Assembly: GCA_944989445.1 (NCBI GenBank)
Contig: CALYLW010000966.1
Span: 251,016-315,015, forward strand
Source of the DNA: Ampullaceana balthica
Taxonomy: Eukaryota > Mollusca > Gastropoda > Lymnaeidae
Reading direction: 5' to 3'
Length of the DNA stretch: 64,000 nucleotides
The position numbers and the translations under genes are program-made. This document shows, one piece after another, positions 21,429 through 31,728 of the stretch. Under the pieces are notes generated by a model. That model had not been told where the DNA came from. It was given only the letters and a program-made list of their open reading frames with translations, and did no database searches. Position 1 is the first letter of the stretch; each line of letters begins with the position of its first letter.

Positions 21429-22100
21429 TGGCGGACCTGCAAACATTTTTCCAGTGCTCCGAGACCCGTGCGCCATTTTACCTGTACTGACGTGGTAGCA
21501 AAATGGAATTTATTTTATTTTATTTGTTTCATTAAAGATTCTTATTGCCGAAGAATTTAATTTTTTTTATACAGTTAGTATTAATGGCTGCAAATGGATG
21601 GTTTCAATAAGACCTTTCTGTCCTTTCTTGATAACTTCACGGACCGGTGGCAGATGGCCCACGGACCGGCGGCAGATGGCCCACGGACCGGCGGCAGATG
21701 GCCCACGGACCGGCGGCAGATGGCCCACGGACCGACGGCAGAAGGCCCACGGACCGGCGGCAGATGGCCCACGGACCGGCGGCAGATGTCCCACGGACCG
21801 GCGGCAGATGGCCCACGGACCGGCGGCAGATGGCCCACGGACCGGCGGCAGATGTCCCACGGACGGGCGACAGATGGCCCACGGACCGGCGGCAGATGGC
21901 CCACGGACCGGCGGCAGATGGCCCACGGACCGGCGGCAGATGGCCCACGGACCGGCGGCAGATGGCCCACGGACCAGCGGAAGATGGCCCACGGACCGGC
22001 GGCAGATGGCCCACGGACCGGCGGCAGATGGCCCACGGACCGGATGCAGATGGACCACGGACCGGCACCGGTCAGCCCACCATGACTTTGAGTAGTACTG
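21429..22100. mobile_element. hAT MITE expanded by an inner minisatellite
   Basis: The right end, CCACCATGACTTTGAGTAGTACTG (22077-22100), is the same family as the MITE at 8358-8544 read on its minus strand. The left part 21452-21510 aligns with that MITE too, sharing CTGTACTGACGTGGTAG. CTCTAGTA (21421-21428) and CTCTAGTG (22101-22108) are a likely TSD with one mismatch. The left terminal repeat itself is decayed. About 100 bp of AT-rich sequence separate the left part from the array. Confidence 0.75.
21637..22066. repeat. Minisatellite inside a MITE, 22-bp period, about 19 copies
   Basis: 22-bp units are built on CAGATGGCCCACGGACCGGC. The nearest relative in the window is the partly duplicated motif at about 8388-8425 of the MITE copy at 8358-8544 (minus strand GATGGCCCACGGACCGGC). 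Occasional variants include TGTCCC for TGGCCC. The 22-bp period leaves five frames open on both strands, giving rotating peptides such as GPSAAGPWAICRRSV; none is a plausible protein. Confidence 0.96.
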
Positions 22101-22108
22101 CTCTAGTG

Positions 22109-22722
22109 TTACTATGCGCTAATGATTTAACTAATGGAGTTACTCTTGTCAATTTTGAATATTCTCCTGTGATGAATCTTGCTGCTCTGAAAGCTATTAC
22201 TAGCTTGTTAGCTATCTGCCCTTGTCTTTACATTACTCAACACTTGTCTTTACATGACTCACTCATACACCAACCATGTCTTCACATGACTCACTCATAC
22301 ACCAACCACGTGCAACCCGACGTCAACCCTGCACTCAGGCTACCCCCTACCTCCCCTGCCCCCTGCATCTGACCACTTGACTCTCTCCTGCCCCTGTTGG
22401 TACGACACCCTAGTGACATCACTATCCATCAACCCTTCTCACGGACACAACAGACCAACTTCCCCGACCCACCTGTGCCCCTGTTGACCCACTATCCCAA
22501 CCCTCTCCCTAAAGTTATGTAGAATTTCTTGAGTTGCGAGGCTCGTGGCACTTGAGGAGTGACGTCATGTGGTGTGTTGATCACGTGGTTTTGAACACTA
22601 CCCTGTACCGGGGATTTGTTCTAATATAGTGGGAAATGGGGGGGGGGTGTGACAGATAAGTCCAAAGGGGCATTACTATCACTGTGATGTCAGTCATGGC
22701 GTCCTTGTAGTCACCATTGTGA
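22109..22722. other. Unassigned spacer
   Basis: No gene recognised. A 33-bp segment with CATGACTCACTCATACACCA is duplicated at 22240-22310. A G-run lies at 22640-22648. Confidence 0.45.
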
Positions 22723-23131
22723 GACCCGCTGTGATAGGCGGACTGTACAATAGACCACGCCTTGACCCGCTGTGATAGGCGGACTGTACCATAGACCACG
22801 CCTTGACCCGCTGTGATAGGCGAACTGTACCATAGACCACGCCTTGAAACACTGTGATAGGCGAACTGTACCATAGACCACGCCCTGGCCCGCTGTGATA
22901 GGCGGACTGTACCATAGACCACGCCCTGACCCGCTGTGATAGGTGGACTGTACCATAGACCACGCCTTGACCCGCTGTGATAGGCGAACTGTACCATAGA
23001 CCACGCCTTGACCCGCTGTGATAGGCGGACTGTACCATAGACCACGCCTTGACCCGCTGTAATAGGCGGACTGTACCATAGACCATGCCTTGACCCGCTG
23101 TGACAGGCGGACTGTACCATAGACCACGCCT
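22723..23131. repeat. Minisatellite, 41-bp period, about 10 copies
   Basis: 41-bp units contain GACCCGCTGTGATAGGCGGA and CTGTACCATAGACCACGCC. Single-base differences are scattered among copies. All three minus-strand frames are open and are by-products. Confidence 0.97.
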
Positions 23132-23202
23132 TCATCTTTTATAGTGGGACCAGAACCTCATCCGCCAACTTTATCAAATATGCAATGCATCGAAATTCTT
23201 GA

Positions 23203-24320
23203 CGTATGGTGATTAGAGGTGACGGCTGTTGACTAGAGGTGAAGACTGGTGACTAGAGGTGACGTCTGGTGACTAGAGGTGACGTCTGGTGACTAGAGGT
23301 GACGTCTGGTGACTAGAGGTGACGTCTGGTGACTAGAGGTGACGTCTGGTGACTAGAGGTGACGTCTGGTGACTAGAGGTGACGTCTGGTGACTAGAGGT
23401 GACGTCTGGTGACTAGAGGTGACGTCTGGTGACTAGAGGTGACGTCTGGTGACTAGAGGTGACGTCTGGTGACTAGAGGTGACGTCTGGTGACTAGAGGT
23501 GACGTCTGGTGACTAGAGGTGACGTCTGGTGACTAGAGGTGACGTCTGGTGACTAGAGGTGACGTCTGGTGACTAGAGGTGACGTCTGGTGACTAGAGGT
23601 GACGTCTGGTGACTAGAGGTGACGTCTGGTGATTAGAGGTGACGTCTGGTGACTAGAGGTGACGTCTGGTGACTAGAGGTGACGTCTGGTGACTAGAGGT
23701 GACGTCTGGTGACTAGAGGTGACGTCTGGTGACTAGAGGTGACGTCTGGTGACTAGAGGTGACGTCTGGTGACTAGAGGTGACGTACTGGTGACTAGAGG
23801 TGACGTCTGGTGACTAGAGGTGACGTCTGGTGACTAGAGGTGACGTCTGGTGACTAGAGGTGACGTCTGGTGACTAGAGGTGACGTCTGGTGATTAGAGG
23901 TGACGTGCTGGTGACTAGAGGTGACGTCTGGTGATTAGAGGTGATGGCTGTTGACTAGAGGAGACGTCTGGTGACTTGAGGTGACGACTGGTGACTAGAG
24001 GTGACTACTGGTGACTAGAGGTGACGTCTGGTGACTAGAGGTGACGACTGGTGACTAGAGGTGACGTCTGGTGACTAGTGGTGACGACTGGTGATTAGAG
24101 GTGACGGCTAGTGATTAGAGGTGACGACTTGTGATTAGAGGTTACGGCTGTTGACTAGAGGTGACGACTGGTGATTAGAGGTGACGACTGGTGATTAGAG
24201 GTGACGGCTGGTGATTAGAGGTCACGACTGGTGATTAGAGGTGACGCTTGGTGACCAGAGGTGATGACTGGTGACTACAGGAGACAGCTGGTGACTAGAG
24301 GGGACGATTGGTGACTAGAG
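23203..24320. repeat. Minisatellite, 20-bp period, about 56 copies
   Basis: 20-bp units are GTGACGTCTGGTGACTAGAG. The middle, about 23270-23780, is almost perfectly homogenised. From about 23930 to 24320 copies are divergent (GACGACTGG, GACGGCTGG and others), so the right edge is older or outside recent turnover. One-base insertions occur at 23787 and 23907. Confidence 0.98.
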
Positions 24321-24327
24321 ATTGAAC

Positions 24328-25062
24328 TCATTCCCTATGACATTTCTCACAGTACTCCCCATCTCATTCCCTATCACATCACCACTCCCACATCCCATTC
24401 CCTATAACCTCACCACTCCCTCATCCCATTCCCCATCACCTCACCACTCCCCCATCCCATTCCCCATCACCTCACCACTCCCCCATCTCATTCCCTATCA
24501 CCTCACCACTCCCCTCCCATTCCCTATCACCTCACCAATCCTCCATCCCATTCCCTATCACCTCACCACTCCCCCATCTCATTCCCTATCACCTCACCAC
24601 TCCCCTCACATTCCCTATCACCTCACCAATCCCCCATCCCATTCCCTATCACCTCACCACTCCCCCATCTAATTCCCTAACTCCCCCATCTCATTCCCTA
24701 TCACCTCACCACTCTCCCATCTCATTCCCTATCACCTCACCACTCCCCTCCCATACCCTATCACCTCACAACTCCCCTCCCATTCCCTATCACCTCACCA
24801 CTCCCCCATCTCATTCTCTATCACCTCACCACTCCCCCATCTCATTCCCTATCACCTCACCACTCCCCCATCTCATTCCCTATCACCTCACCACTCACCC
24901 CCCATTCCCTATCACCTCACCACTCCCTCATACCATTCCCTATCACCACACCACTCCCCCATCTCATTCCCTATCACCTCACCACTCCCCCATCTCATTC
25001 CCCATCACCTAACCACTCCCCCATCTCATTCCCCGTCACCTAACCACTCCCCCATCTCATGT
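24328..25062. repeat. Minisatellite, about 30-bp period, about 24 copies
   Basis: Pyrimidine-rich units contain CATTCCCTATCACCTCACCA and CTCCCCCATCT. Unit length varies by a few bases through loss of parts of the CCC tract. Confidence 0.95.
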
Positions 25063-25732
25063 CATACCCCCAGCCTCCACCCATACCCCACCCCCCCCCC
25101 TCCTCGTCGTATGTTTAATTTATCTCCTCGCCCAGACCTTGATTGCTATTGAAGCACTTGAGGGGCCTAAAGGCCAGCGTACGCCCTTTGCTCTACAATG
25201 GCTTCTACTGACGGCGCAGTGCGCGTGCGTGAGCGGAAATGAGTGCTTGCCGTGGTCTTCCCTTCTCTTAATTTCATTGGCTGAGTTCTCTCCCATCATA
25301 GTAATTGCACGACGGACCCCTTTTTTCCCCCCAACTTTTTTTTTGTCCCCTTTTAACGTTTTTTTTAAAAAGTAATGCGTGGCTTTTAAATGAAGGCAGT
25401 TTTTTTGGGGGAGGTAGAGGGATGGTGTAAAATGTTTTGAGTACATTTTTATTTACATTGATCAAGTAAAATATATCTTTTAAAACACCCTTTGTGATGA
25501 CACTTTATAGAAAGAGTTATCTATCGTGGGTATTTAGGGCGGGGGCATAATTAAACAAGTATGTAATAAGACATACATACTGTACGATATCATATATTAG
25601 AATGACTTGGAAATTGACAAAAAAAATAAATAATAGTCATAAATAGATGTAAGAAACCTCCAAGACAGACATGAAGACACGTGTAAGAGTAAGTTCACAC
25701 CAAACAGATAAAATAAAAAGTGAAGACAGAAC
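25063..25732. other. Unassigned stretch with a complex island
   Basis: At 25110-25330 lies balanced, non-repetitive sequence (GACCTTGATTGCTATTGAAG, then GCACTTGAGG) that could be conserved non-coding DNA. T-runs and a G-run follow at 25320-25415. The short frames on both strands have no recognisable domain. Confidence 0.4.
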
Positions 25733-25855
25733 AAAGAGACTAGAAATGTGACGGATGAAGACACACCAACGAGGATATGTGACGGATGAAGACACACCAA
25801 GGAAACAAAGAGACTAGAAATGTGACGGATGAAGATACACCAACGAGGAAAGAAT
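25733..25855. repeat. Short tandem repeat, about 3 partial copies
   Basis: AATGTGACGGATGAAGACAC with following ACCAA is present three times at unequal spacing, twice preceded by AAAGAGACTAG. It is a small irregular duplication. Confidence 0.85.
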
Positions 25856-27130
25856 CACCAAAGTACAAAGAGGGAAGTTGTACAAGTTGTACACACGAAC
25901 ATGAACGTGTCGTTTGAAATCACGCCCCAACAACGAGTGTAAATCAGCACACGAGGAATCCGAGTCCATTATTTCTACACTTTTTTTAATAAGACCGCCC
26001 CATAAATGGACGGATCAGAGAACTGGACGCACCGCAGATGACCTTCCGGGCAGCTGATGTATTGGGGGTCTTGAGATTCTGAGGGCCTCTCGCCTGCCCT
26101 GGGGAACTCTGGTGATGAGAGGCCTGGCTCGGCCCTCGTCCGAGCCTCGATCAATACGCGTAATTGGCAAGAGGTGCCAGAGAAAATAGAGAAACCATGC
26201 CGCCCGCACGGGCCGGGAAAGCAGAGCTCCCTCGTCCCACGGTGTAGATTGTGTTTAGGCGAGTTCGTGAGTCGGTCGTCTCCCCCTGTCGGACCTAGAT
26301 TATGTTTAGCCAGCGGTTCAGGCCGGAGATGGGACGGAATATCCGATAATACCAGTCTTTAGACGCAGTGGACGGAACGCCACGGTCGCCCGCCTCGTAG
26401 ATTAGGCTGTGGGGAGACGAGATGCCCCTTCATTTAACTCAGCGAGCACAGGCCGACACTCGAGCACTAACGAAGAAAGAACAAGGCGCATAAAGAAGAT
26501 GGAAGGAGGGCGAGAGAGGAAGAAGGATGAGGAGAGGATCACGAAAAGGAGGAAAGGACAAAGGGAGAAAGAAAAAAAAAGAGAGAGAAAGTAATTGAAA
26601 CCTTTTACTGAAGCATGACTTGCCTGGCGTGGGGGGGGGGTGGTGGGGGTGAGTCGTGGGTAATCAGGCAAAGTCTTGAACTCATTGTGTGCTTGCGTCT
26701 GTCTGTGTGTCTGTTTGTGTGTGGAGTTTTAGTGTGTGCATGTGTGTGTCTATGTAGATTTGGAGACAACCAATGGGTTGTAAGCGATGTTCCCTTTCAG
26801 CTTCGCGGCCGCGCATATATCTGACGTACGCCGCGCAGCAGTTTATAATGACCGCGCATGAAATGCTCAGTGTTGTCTGCTGCCCGTTTTTCGTATCTTG
26901 GAATTAAAATTTAAAAAAAAATCTTGGAACCAAATTTTTTTTTGAATTGCCTTTCGTATCTTGGATTGTTCGTAACTTGTTGCATTCGTATCTCGACCTA
27001 CCACTTGACAAGTATTTGTGTGCTTATGAAACAAGGTAAGCAATTCTCTTTAAAAACATAGTTATTTGTATTGTTTGTTAAAAAGTAGAGTACAAGAGTT
27101 AACGGAACTTGTATATTCTGGCTTGTATTA
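25856..27130. other. Unassigned stretch, GC-richer, no gene recognised
   Basis: At 26000-26400 the sequence is GC-rich and complex. At 26465-26595 it is purine-rich. A G-run is at 26631-26640. GT-rich sequence lies at 26690-26750. A dispersed-repeat relic (26789-26869) matches 18814-18896. The frames at 26015-26671 overlap on both strands and carry no domain. Confidence 0.45.
26789..26869. mobile_element. Dispersed repeat relic, copy 2
   Basis: TTCCCTTTCAGCTTCGCGGC, then CATATATCTGAC, then CGCGCAGCAGTTTATAATG, then ACCGCGCATG, collinear with 18814-18896. Probably the inner end of a hAT-type MITE; no terminal repeat is seen. Confidence 0.5.
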
Positions 27131-27420
27131 TATGTGACACCATCGTTACCATTCCAGCATGCATTTGGCGTGACGTCATTTTAAAATACAATAGTAAATA
27201 GTGCTTGTGAGTGTAACGTCATCGGTACGACCATTTCCTATATTCTATGTGACGTCATTGCAAAAATCCTGCATGTCTTCTGTGTTACGACTACGGAACA
27301 TATTGTGTGACGTCATTGATACGACTCTGGAATGTATCAGACATGACGTCGTTGGTACGTATCCCGCGTGACGTCGTTTTAAGATCCCGTCTGTATTCTG
27401 TATGACGTCACCAGTGTCCA
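27131..27420. promoter_or_regulatory. Cluster of TGACGTCA (CRE-like) palindromes
   Basis: Perfect TGACGTCA occurs at 27171, 27250, 27308 and 27403. Close variants occur near 27224 (TAACGTCA), 27344 and 27369 (TGACGTCG). Surrounding words such as GGTACGACT and TATTCTGTGTGACG recur, so this is an old, decayed tandem repeat that has kept the palindrome best. TGACGTCA is the binding site of CREB/ATF proteins in animals. Function is inference. Confidence 0.4.
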
Positions 27421-27879
27421 CGAGAGATGTCTTGTGTTATTTTCTTACAGCCATGTTCAGCTGTCAATATACTTGTTCTGACATCCCCCCCTCCCCTTCC
27501 ACCTCGGGCCGCCTCTGATCGTGACTCACTGTGCGGGGCAGACACCGCCGCGGGATAAGGAGTGTGGCCACCAGCCGTGGGCCATGGCCATTTTCACACG
27601 CCAGTTGGCCCCCGCCCACGCCACGGTGATCCGACACCGAGCGATGTCATTGGCGCTCCACTTATCTGAGCCGTGGGGTCAGTCGGGCGGCGGTAAAGGG
27701 CCGTCCTGGCGGCGGTCGACCAATTTTGCTGCAGTCGTTACAGCCGTTAACTTCTCTGGGAGGGGAGGGCAAGGAGAGGAAATTGGAGGCGCTAGCGGAG
27801 AAAATTGTAATGGCGATGCGGTGGTTGGGAAAAAAAAAGGGGGGGGGGTGGCTTCCTGCTGTATGAAGGTGGGAGGGGG
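27421..27879. other. GC-rich complex island
   Basis: Single-copy-looking sequence of high complexity at about 27500-27770, with CACTTATCTGAG (a GATA-type site on the minus strand), then G-rich sequence to 27880. No coding domain is seen in the 143-residue plus frame or its minus-strand counterpart. Candidate conserved non-coding DNA. Confidence 0.35.
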
Positions 27880-28235
27880 CGGTGGTCTGCCGTATGAGGG
27901 GGAGGGGGTGGTTGTCTACTGTCTGTCGTATGAGGGAAGGGCGTTTGTATGAGGGATGGGCTTTTGTCTGCCGTATGAAGGAAGGGCGTTTGTCTGTCGT
28001 ATGAGGGAAGGGCGTTTGTCTGCCGTATGAGTATGAGGGAAGGGCGTTTGTCTGTCGTATGAGTGAAGGGCGTTTGTCTGCCGTCTGAGGGAAGGGCGTT
28101 TGCCTGTCGTATGAGGGAAGGGCTTTTGACTGCCATATGAGGGAAGGGCGGTTTTCAGCCTTAGAGAGTGAAGGGCAGTTGTGTGCCATATGAGTGAAGG
28201 GTCGTTTTCTGCCGTATGAGGGACGGTCGGTTATT
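27880..28235. repeat. Minisatellite, about 26-bp period, about 13 copies
   Basis: Units contain GTATGAGGGAAGGGCGTTTG and TCTGCC or TCTGTC. The left third is G-rich and irregular; the right edge decays from about 28150. Confidence 0.93.
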
Positions 28236-28417
28236 TCGTATAGTTAATACTCTATGGCGTGAATAACTGTGTCAAGAGTACTCAAGAGCTGACAACTCGA
28301 TTGATCTGACATCTTATCAATAGTTTACTACATGACAGAGTTACTTAATGGAACTGACTTTGTGACGACATGAACACATTTTGACTGAACGAACCCACCT
28401 GTCGCATTAGATGACTT
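28236..28417. other. Unassigned spacer
   Basis: Non-repetitive sequence between two arrays; nothing recognised. Confidence 0.4.
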
Positions 28418-29228
28418 GGTTAGTTTGGCTAAAGGTATACTCGTGAATGTTGGTTTGTTTGGCTAAAGGTATGCTCGTGAATGTTGGTTAGTTTGGCTAA
28501 AAGTATGCTCGTGGATGTTGGTTAGTTTGTCTAAAGGTATACTCGTGAATGTTGGTTTGTTTGTCTAAAAGTATGCTCGTGAATGTTGGTTAGTTTGGCT
28601 AAAGGTATGCTCGTGAATGTTGGTTAGTTTGGCTAAAGGTATGCTCGTGAATGTTGGTTAGTTTGGCTAAAGGTATGCTCGTGAATGTTGGTTAGTTTGT
28701 CTAAAGGTATACTCGTGAATGTTGGTTAGTTTGGCTAAAGGTATACTCGTGAATGTTGGTTAGTTTGGCTAAAGGTATACTCGTGAATGTTGGTTAGTTT
28801 GGCTAAAGGTATACTCGTGAATGTTGGTTAGTTTGGCTAAAGGTATACTCGTGAATGTTGGTTAGTTTGGCTAAAGTATACTCGTGAATGTTGGTTAGTT
28901 TGGCTAAAGGTATACTCGTGAATGTTGGTTAGTTTGGCTAAAGGTATACTCGTGAATGTTGGTTAGTTTGGCTAAAGCTATACTCGTGAATGTTGGTTAG
29001 TTTGGCTAAAGGTATACTCGTGAATGTTGGTTAGTTTGGCTAAAGGTATACTCGTGAATGTTGGTTAGTTTGGCTAAAGCTATACTCGTGAATGTTGGTT
29101 AGTTTGGCTAAAGGTATACTCGTGAATGTTGGTTAGTTTGGCTAAAGCTATACTCGTGAATGTTGGTTAGTTTGGCTAAAGGTATACTCGTGAATGTTGG
29201 TTAGTTTGGCTAAAGGTATACTCGTGAA
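28418..29228. repeat. Minisatellite, 34-bp period, about 24 copies
   Basis: 34-bp units contain GGCTAAAGGTATACTCGTGA and ATGTTGGTTAGTTT. Variation is concentrated at the left edge (ATGC/ATAC, GGTTTGTTT); from about 28700 the copies are nearly identical apart from AAGCTAT variants. Confidence 0.97.
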
Positions 29229-29307
29229 GTCAATATTGAAGTCAGGGAATTCTTTTTTTACGTTGTGTTCATTGTTTGCAAACGAATCCATGAAAATATC
29301 TGGTGCG

Positions 29308-29424
29308 TGTGTAACCACGTGACACATGCCTGTTGTGCGAGTGGTCCCCCATAACAAGATGGTCGTGTGTAACCACGTGACACATGCCTGTCGTGCGAGT
29401 GATCCCCCATAACAAGATGGTCGT
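29308..29424. repeat. Two-copy tandem duplication, 58 bp
   Basis: Two 58-bp copies with GTAACCACGTGACACATGCC and CCCCATAACAAGATGGTC. Each carries a CACGTG palindrome. A few substitutions separate the copies. Confidence 0.9.
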
Positions 29425-29814
29425 GCTCCCATCCACTGAGCGAGTGTAGAGTGGACACAGTTGTCCTGCCGGCCATGTGAGTAGGAAAACACCTGTTAGT
29501 TGCGACCTGCTACCTTTATTGATACACTCAACAAATGAAGGTTACCCCCCCTCCCCCAATGATGGAATACTCCTGTTATAAAATCGAAATTCACGTGATA
29601 CATTTTGCGTCGGAAATTTTTTTAAAGAATTTAAAAAAAAATGATAACTGGGAAAAATCAAATATCTTTCAAAACATCATTTTAAAAAAAATATGTAGAC
29701 GTAGGATAAAATAAAAAGCGATGTTTAAAATTTTGTAATCTAAACTGGAAGATAAGTTATAAAATCTTCAACGTTACTTCCATAGCTTATTCAGTGAAAT
29801 GGAGCTATAGGAAA
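29425..29814. other. Unassigned AT-rich spacer
   Basis: No gene recognised. It ends at the TSD of the hAT element starting at 29815. Confidence 0.4.
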
Positions 29815-30449
29815 TAGGGCTGCGGAAATAAACGATTAATTTCTCGATTAATCGTTAAATTTTTTATCGATTAAAATTATTTTAATCGATACAATTTCTA
29901 TTAAAATTAAAGAAAATATTAAAATTTTTTATAAAAAAATTATTACTAAATAATTAATTATTAATAATTAATAATAATTTATATATTTTTTTACGTACAA
30001 ACTTCTCCCGCGTAATATTATAATTTATGTTATTACTTTATGTGGACCGGCAGACGTCAACTAAAAATGGCTGACAGCATCAGCGCAGTTAAATTTAAAC
30101 ATATAACTAGAAAGTTGAGCAAACATTTTGTTTTTAAGCTAACTGCGGATGGCAAAGTCGAAGATGGTGAAAAAGTTTACTGTGTTCACTGCCATAAACA
30201 ATTCTCTTTTAAAGGATCAAATACATCGCTAACGTACCACCTTCAGCACAAACATCCGATCAAGTATCAGCACATTGTCATAAAATTTAGTTCAAAATAT
30301 TCTTAATTTTCAATGTCAGTGAGAAATGTTCAGTTTAATGACGTCATACATTTCTATTTTTGGCTTTAATCGAAATTATCGATTAATTAATCGATAATTT
30401 TTTCAAAAGTTATTAACGATTAAATTTAAATTAATCGATAACAGCCCTA
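29815..30449 (+). mobile_element. Short hAT element with BED finger, copy 1, perfect TSD
   Basis: The left end TAGGGCTGCGG and the right end AACAGCCCTA form a short terminal inverted repeat. Just inside both ends are AT-rich palindromic blocks built on CGATTAATCG. The 8-mer ATAGGAAA is found exactly on both sides (29807-29814 and 30450-30457). The element is 635 bp and carries only a BED-finger reading frame, no transposase. A second copy in the opposite orientation lies at 59331-59993. Confidence 0.95.
30067..30306 (+). CDS. BED-type zinc-finger protein fragment of a hAT element
   Basis: The frame encodes 79 residues from the ATG at 30067; an in-frame ATG nine codons upstream (30040) exists only in this copy, so the inner start is preferred. 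It reads as one BED zinc finger: a basic FKHITRKLSKHFVFKL stretch, then VYCVHCHKQFSF with the CxxC pair, then SLTYHLQHKHP with the two histidines (HxxxxH spacing). BED fingers bind DNA, usually at the ends of hAT transposons, and normally form the N-terminus of the transposase. Here the frame stops shortly after the finger, so only the DNA-binding part would be made. It could be a truncated by-product, or could compete for element ends; that is inference. The second copy shares the sequence but has a stop at codon 51. Confidence 0.7.
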   Translation: MADSISAVKFKHITRKLSKHFVFKLTADGKVEDGEKVYCVHCHKQFSFKGSNTSLTYHLQHKHPIKYQHIVIKFSSKYS

Positions 30450-30457
30450 ATAGGAAA

Positions 30458-30710
30458 TATATTCTGTAGAGAAAATACTGTTGTTTCGCTTCCGTAAACG
30501 AACTTTGTCGACGCTGTTTTGTCTTGTCTCCACAGTGTCTCCCTGGGATCACACATTTAAATACACAACTAGGGGGAGAAGGGTGGATGGAGGTAGTTTG
30601 GTGGCTGTATGGGCTGGTGGGGTGGCGAGTAAAAATGTTTGAGGGATGATGGTTTGAAAAACTGGAAGGCTACCCGGAACCTGTATTGTCAGTGTCGACA
30701 TGCGGTTGTC
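30458..30710. other. Unassigned spacer
   Basis: Non-repetitive sequence with no recognised gene. Confidence 0.4.
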
Positions 30711-31243
30711 TGGCTTGTTGAAACTATAGCGAGATGTCAGCTTGCCTTGTTGAAACTATAGCGAGATGCCAGCTTGGCTTGTTGAAACTATAGCTAGATG
30801 CCAGCTCGGCTTGTTGAAACTATAGCGAGATGCCAGCTTGGCTTGTTGAAACTATAGCTAGATGCCAGCTCGGCTTGTTGAAACTATAGCGAGATGCCAG
30901 CTTGGCTTGTTGAAACTATAGCGAGATGCCAGCTTGGCTTGTTGAAACTATAGCCAGATGCCAGCTCGGCTTGTTGAAACTATAGCGAGATGCCAGCTTG
31001 GCTTGTTGAAACTATAGCTAGATGCCAGCTCGGCTTGTTGAAACTATAGCGAGATGCCAGCTTGGCTTGTTGAAACTATAGCGAGATGCCAGCTTGGCTT
31101 GTTGAAACTATAGCGAGATGCCAGCTTGGCTTGTTGAAACTATAGCGAGATGCCAACTTGGCTTGTGGAAACAATAGCCAGATGACAGGTTGGCTTGTGG
31201 AAACAATAGCCAGATGTCAGGCTGGCTTGTTTAAACTATAGCC
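30711..31243. repeat. Minisatellite, 32-bp period, about 16 copies
   Basis: 32-bp units contain GGCTTGTTGAAACTATAGCG and AGATGCCAGC. Variants TTGGC/TCGGC and AGCGAG/AGCTAG are linked in pairs: units ending in CTCGGC follow AGCTAGATG. The two types alternate in the left half, a small two-unit higher-order repeat. The last copies diverge. Confidence 0.96.
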
Positions 31244-31294
31244 TTATGTCATCTTTCAACACAAAACAACAATTAAACCACACCATAACCCTAA

Positions 31295-31590
31295 CACACC
31301 ATAAGTCCATCCACACCATAAGTCCATCCATACCATAAGTCCATCCACACCATAAGTCCATCCACACCATAAGTCCATCCACACCATAAGTCCATCCACA
31401 CCATAAGTCCATCCACACCATAAGTCCATCCACACAATAAGTCCATCCACACCATTAGTCCATCCACACCATAAGTCCATCCACACCATAAGATCATCCA
31501 CACCATAAGTCCATCCACACCATAAGTCCATCCCACCATAAGTCCATCCACACCATAAGTCCATCAACACCATAAGTCCATCCACACCTT
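31295..31590. repeat. Minisatellite, 17-bp period, about 17 copies
   Basis: 17-bp units are CACCATAAGTCCATCCA with few changes. Minus-strand frames rich in WMDLWCG and similar are by-products. Confidence 0.97.
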
Positions 31591-31728
31591 ACTGCCCGCA
31601 CACACGGACACCCAACCCAGCAACATACCTGCCACACAAAACCCTACGACCAAACACAATCAAACCACACCACAACCTCAGCAAGCCCGAAACTTAAAGA
31701 ACACACGAGAGCTACAAGAAGAAATACC
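31591..31728. other. Unassigned CA-rich spacer
   Basis: CA-rich, low complexity; nothing recognised. Confidence 0.4.

Noticed and set aside
21567..22372. Overlapping frames of 143 to 241 residues on both strands
   Set aside because: All come from the 22-bp minisatellite, whose period keeps several frames open at once.
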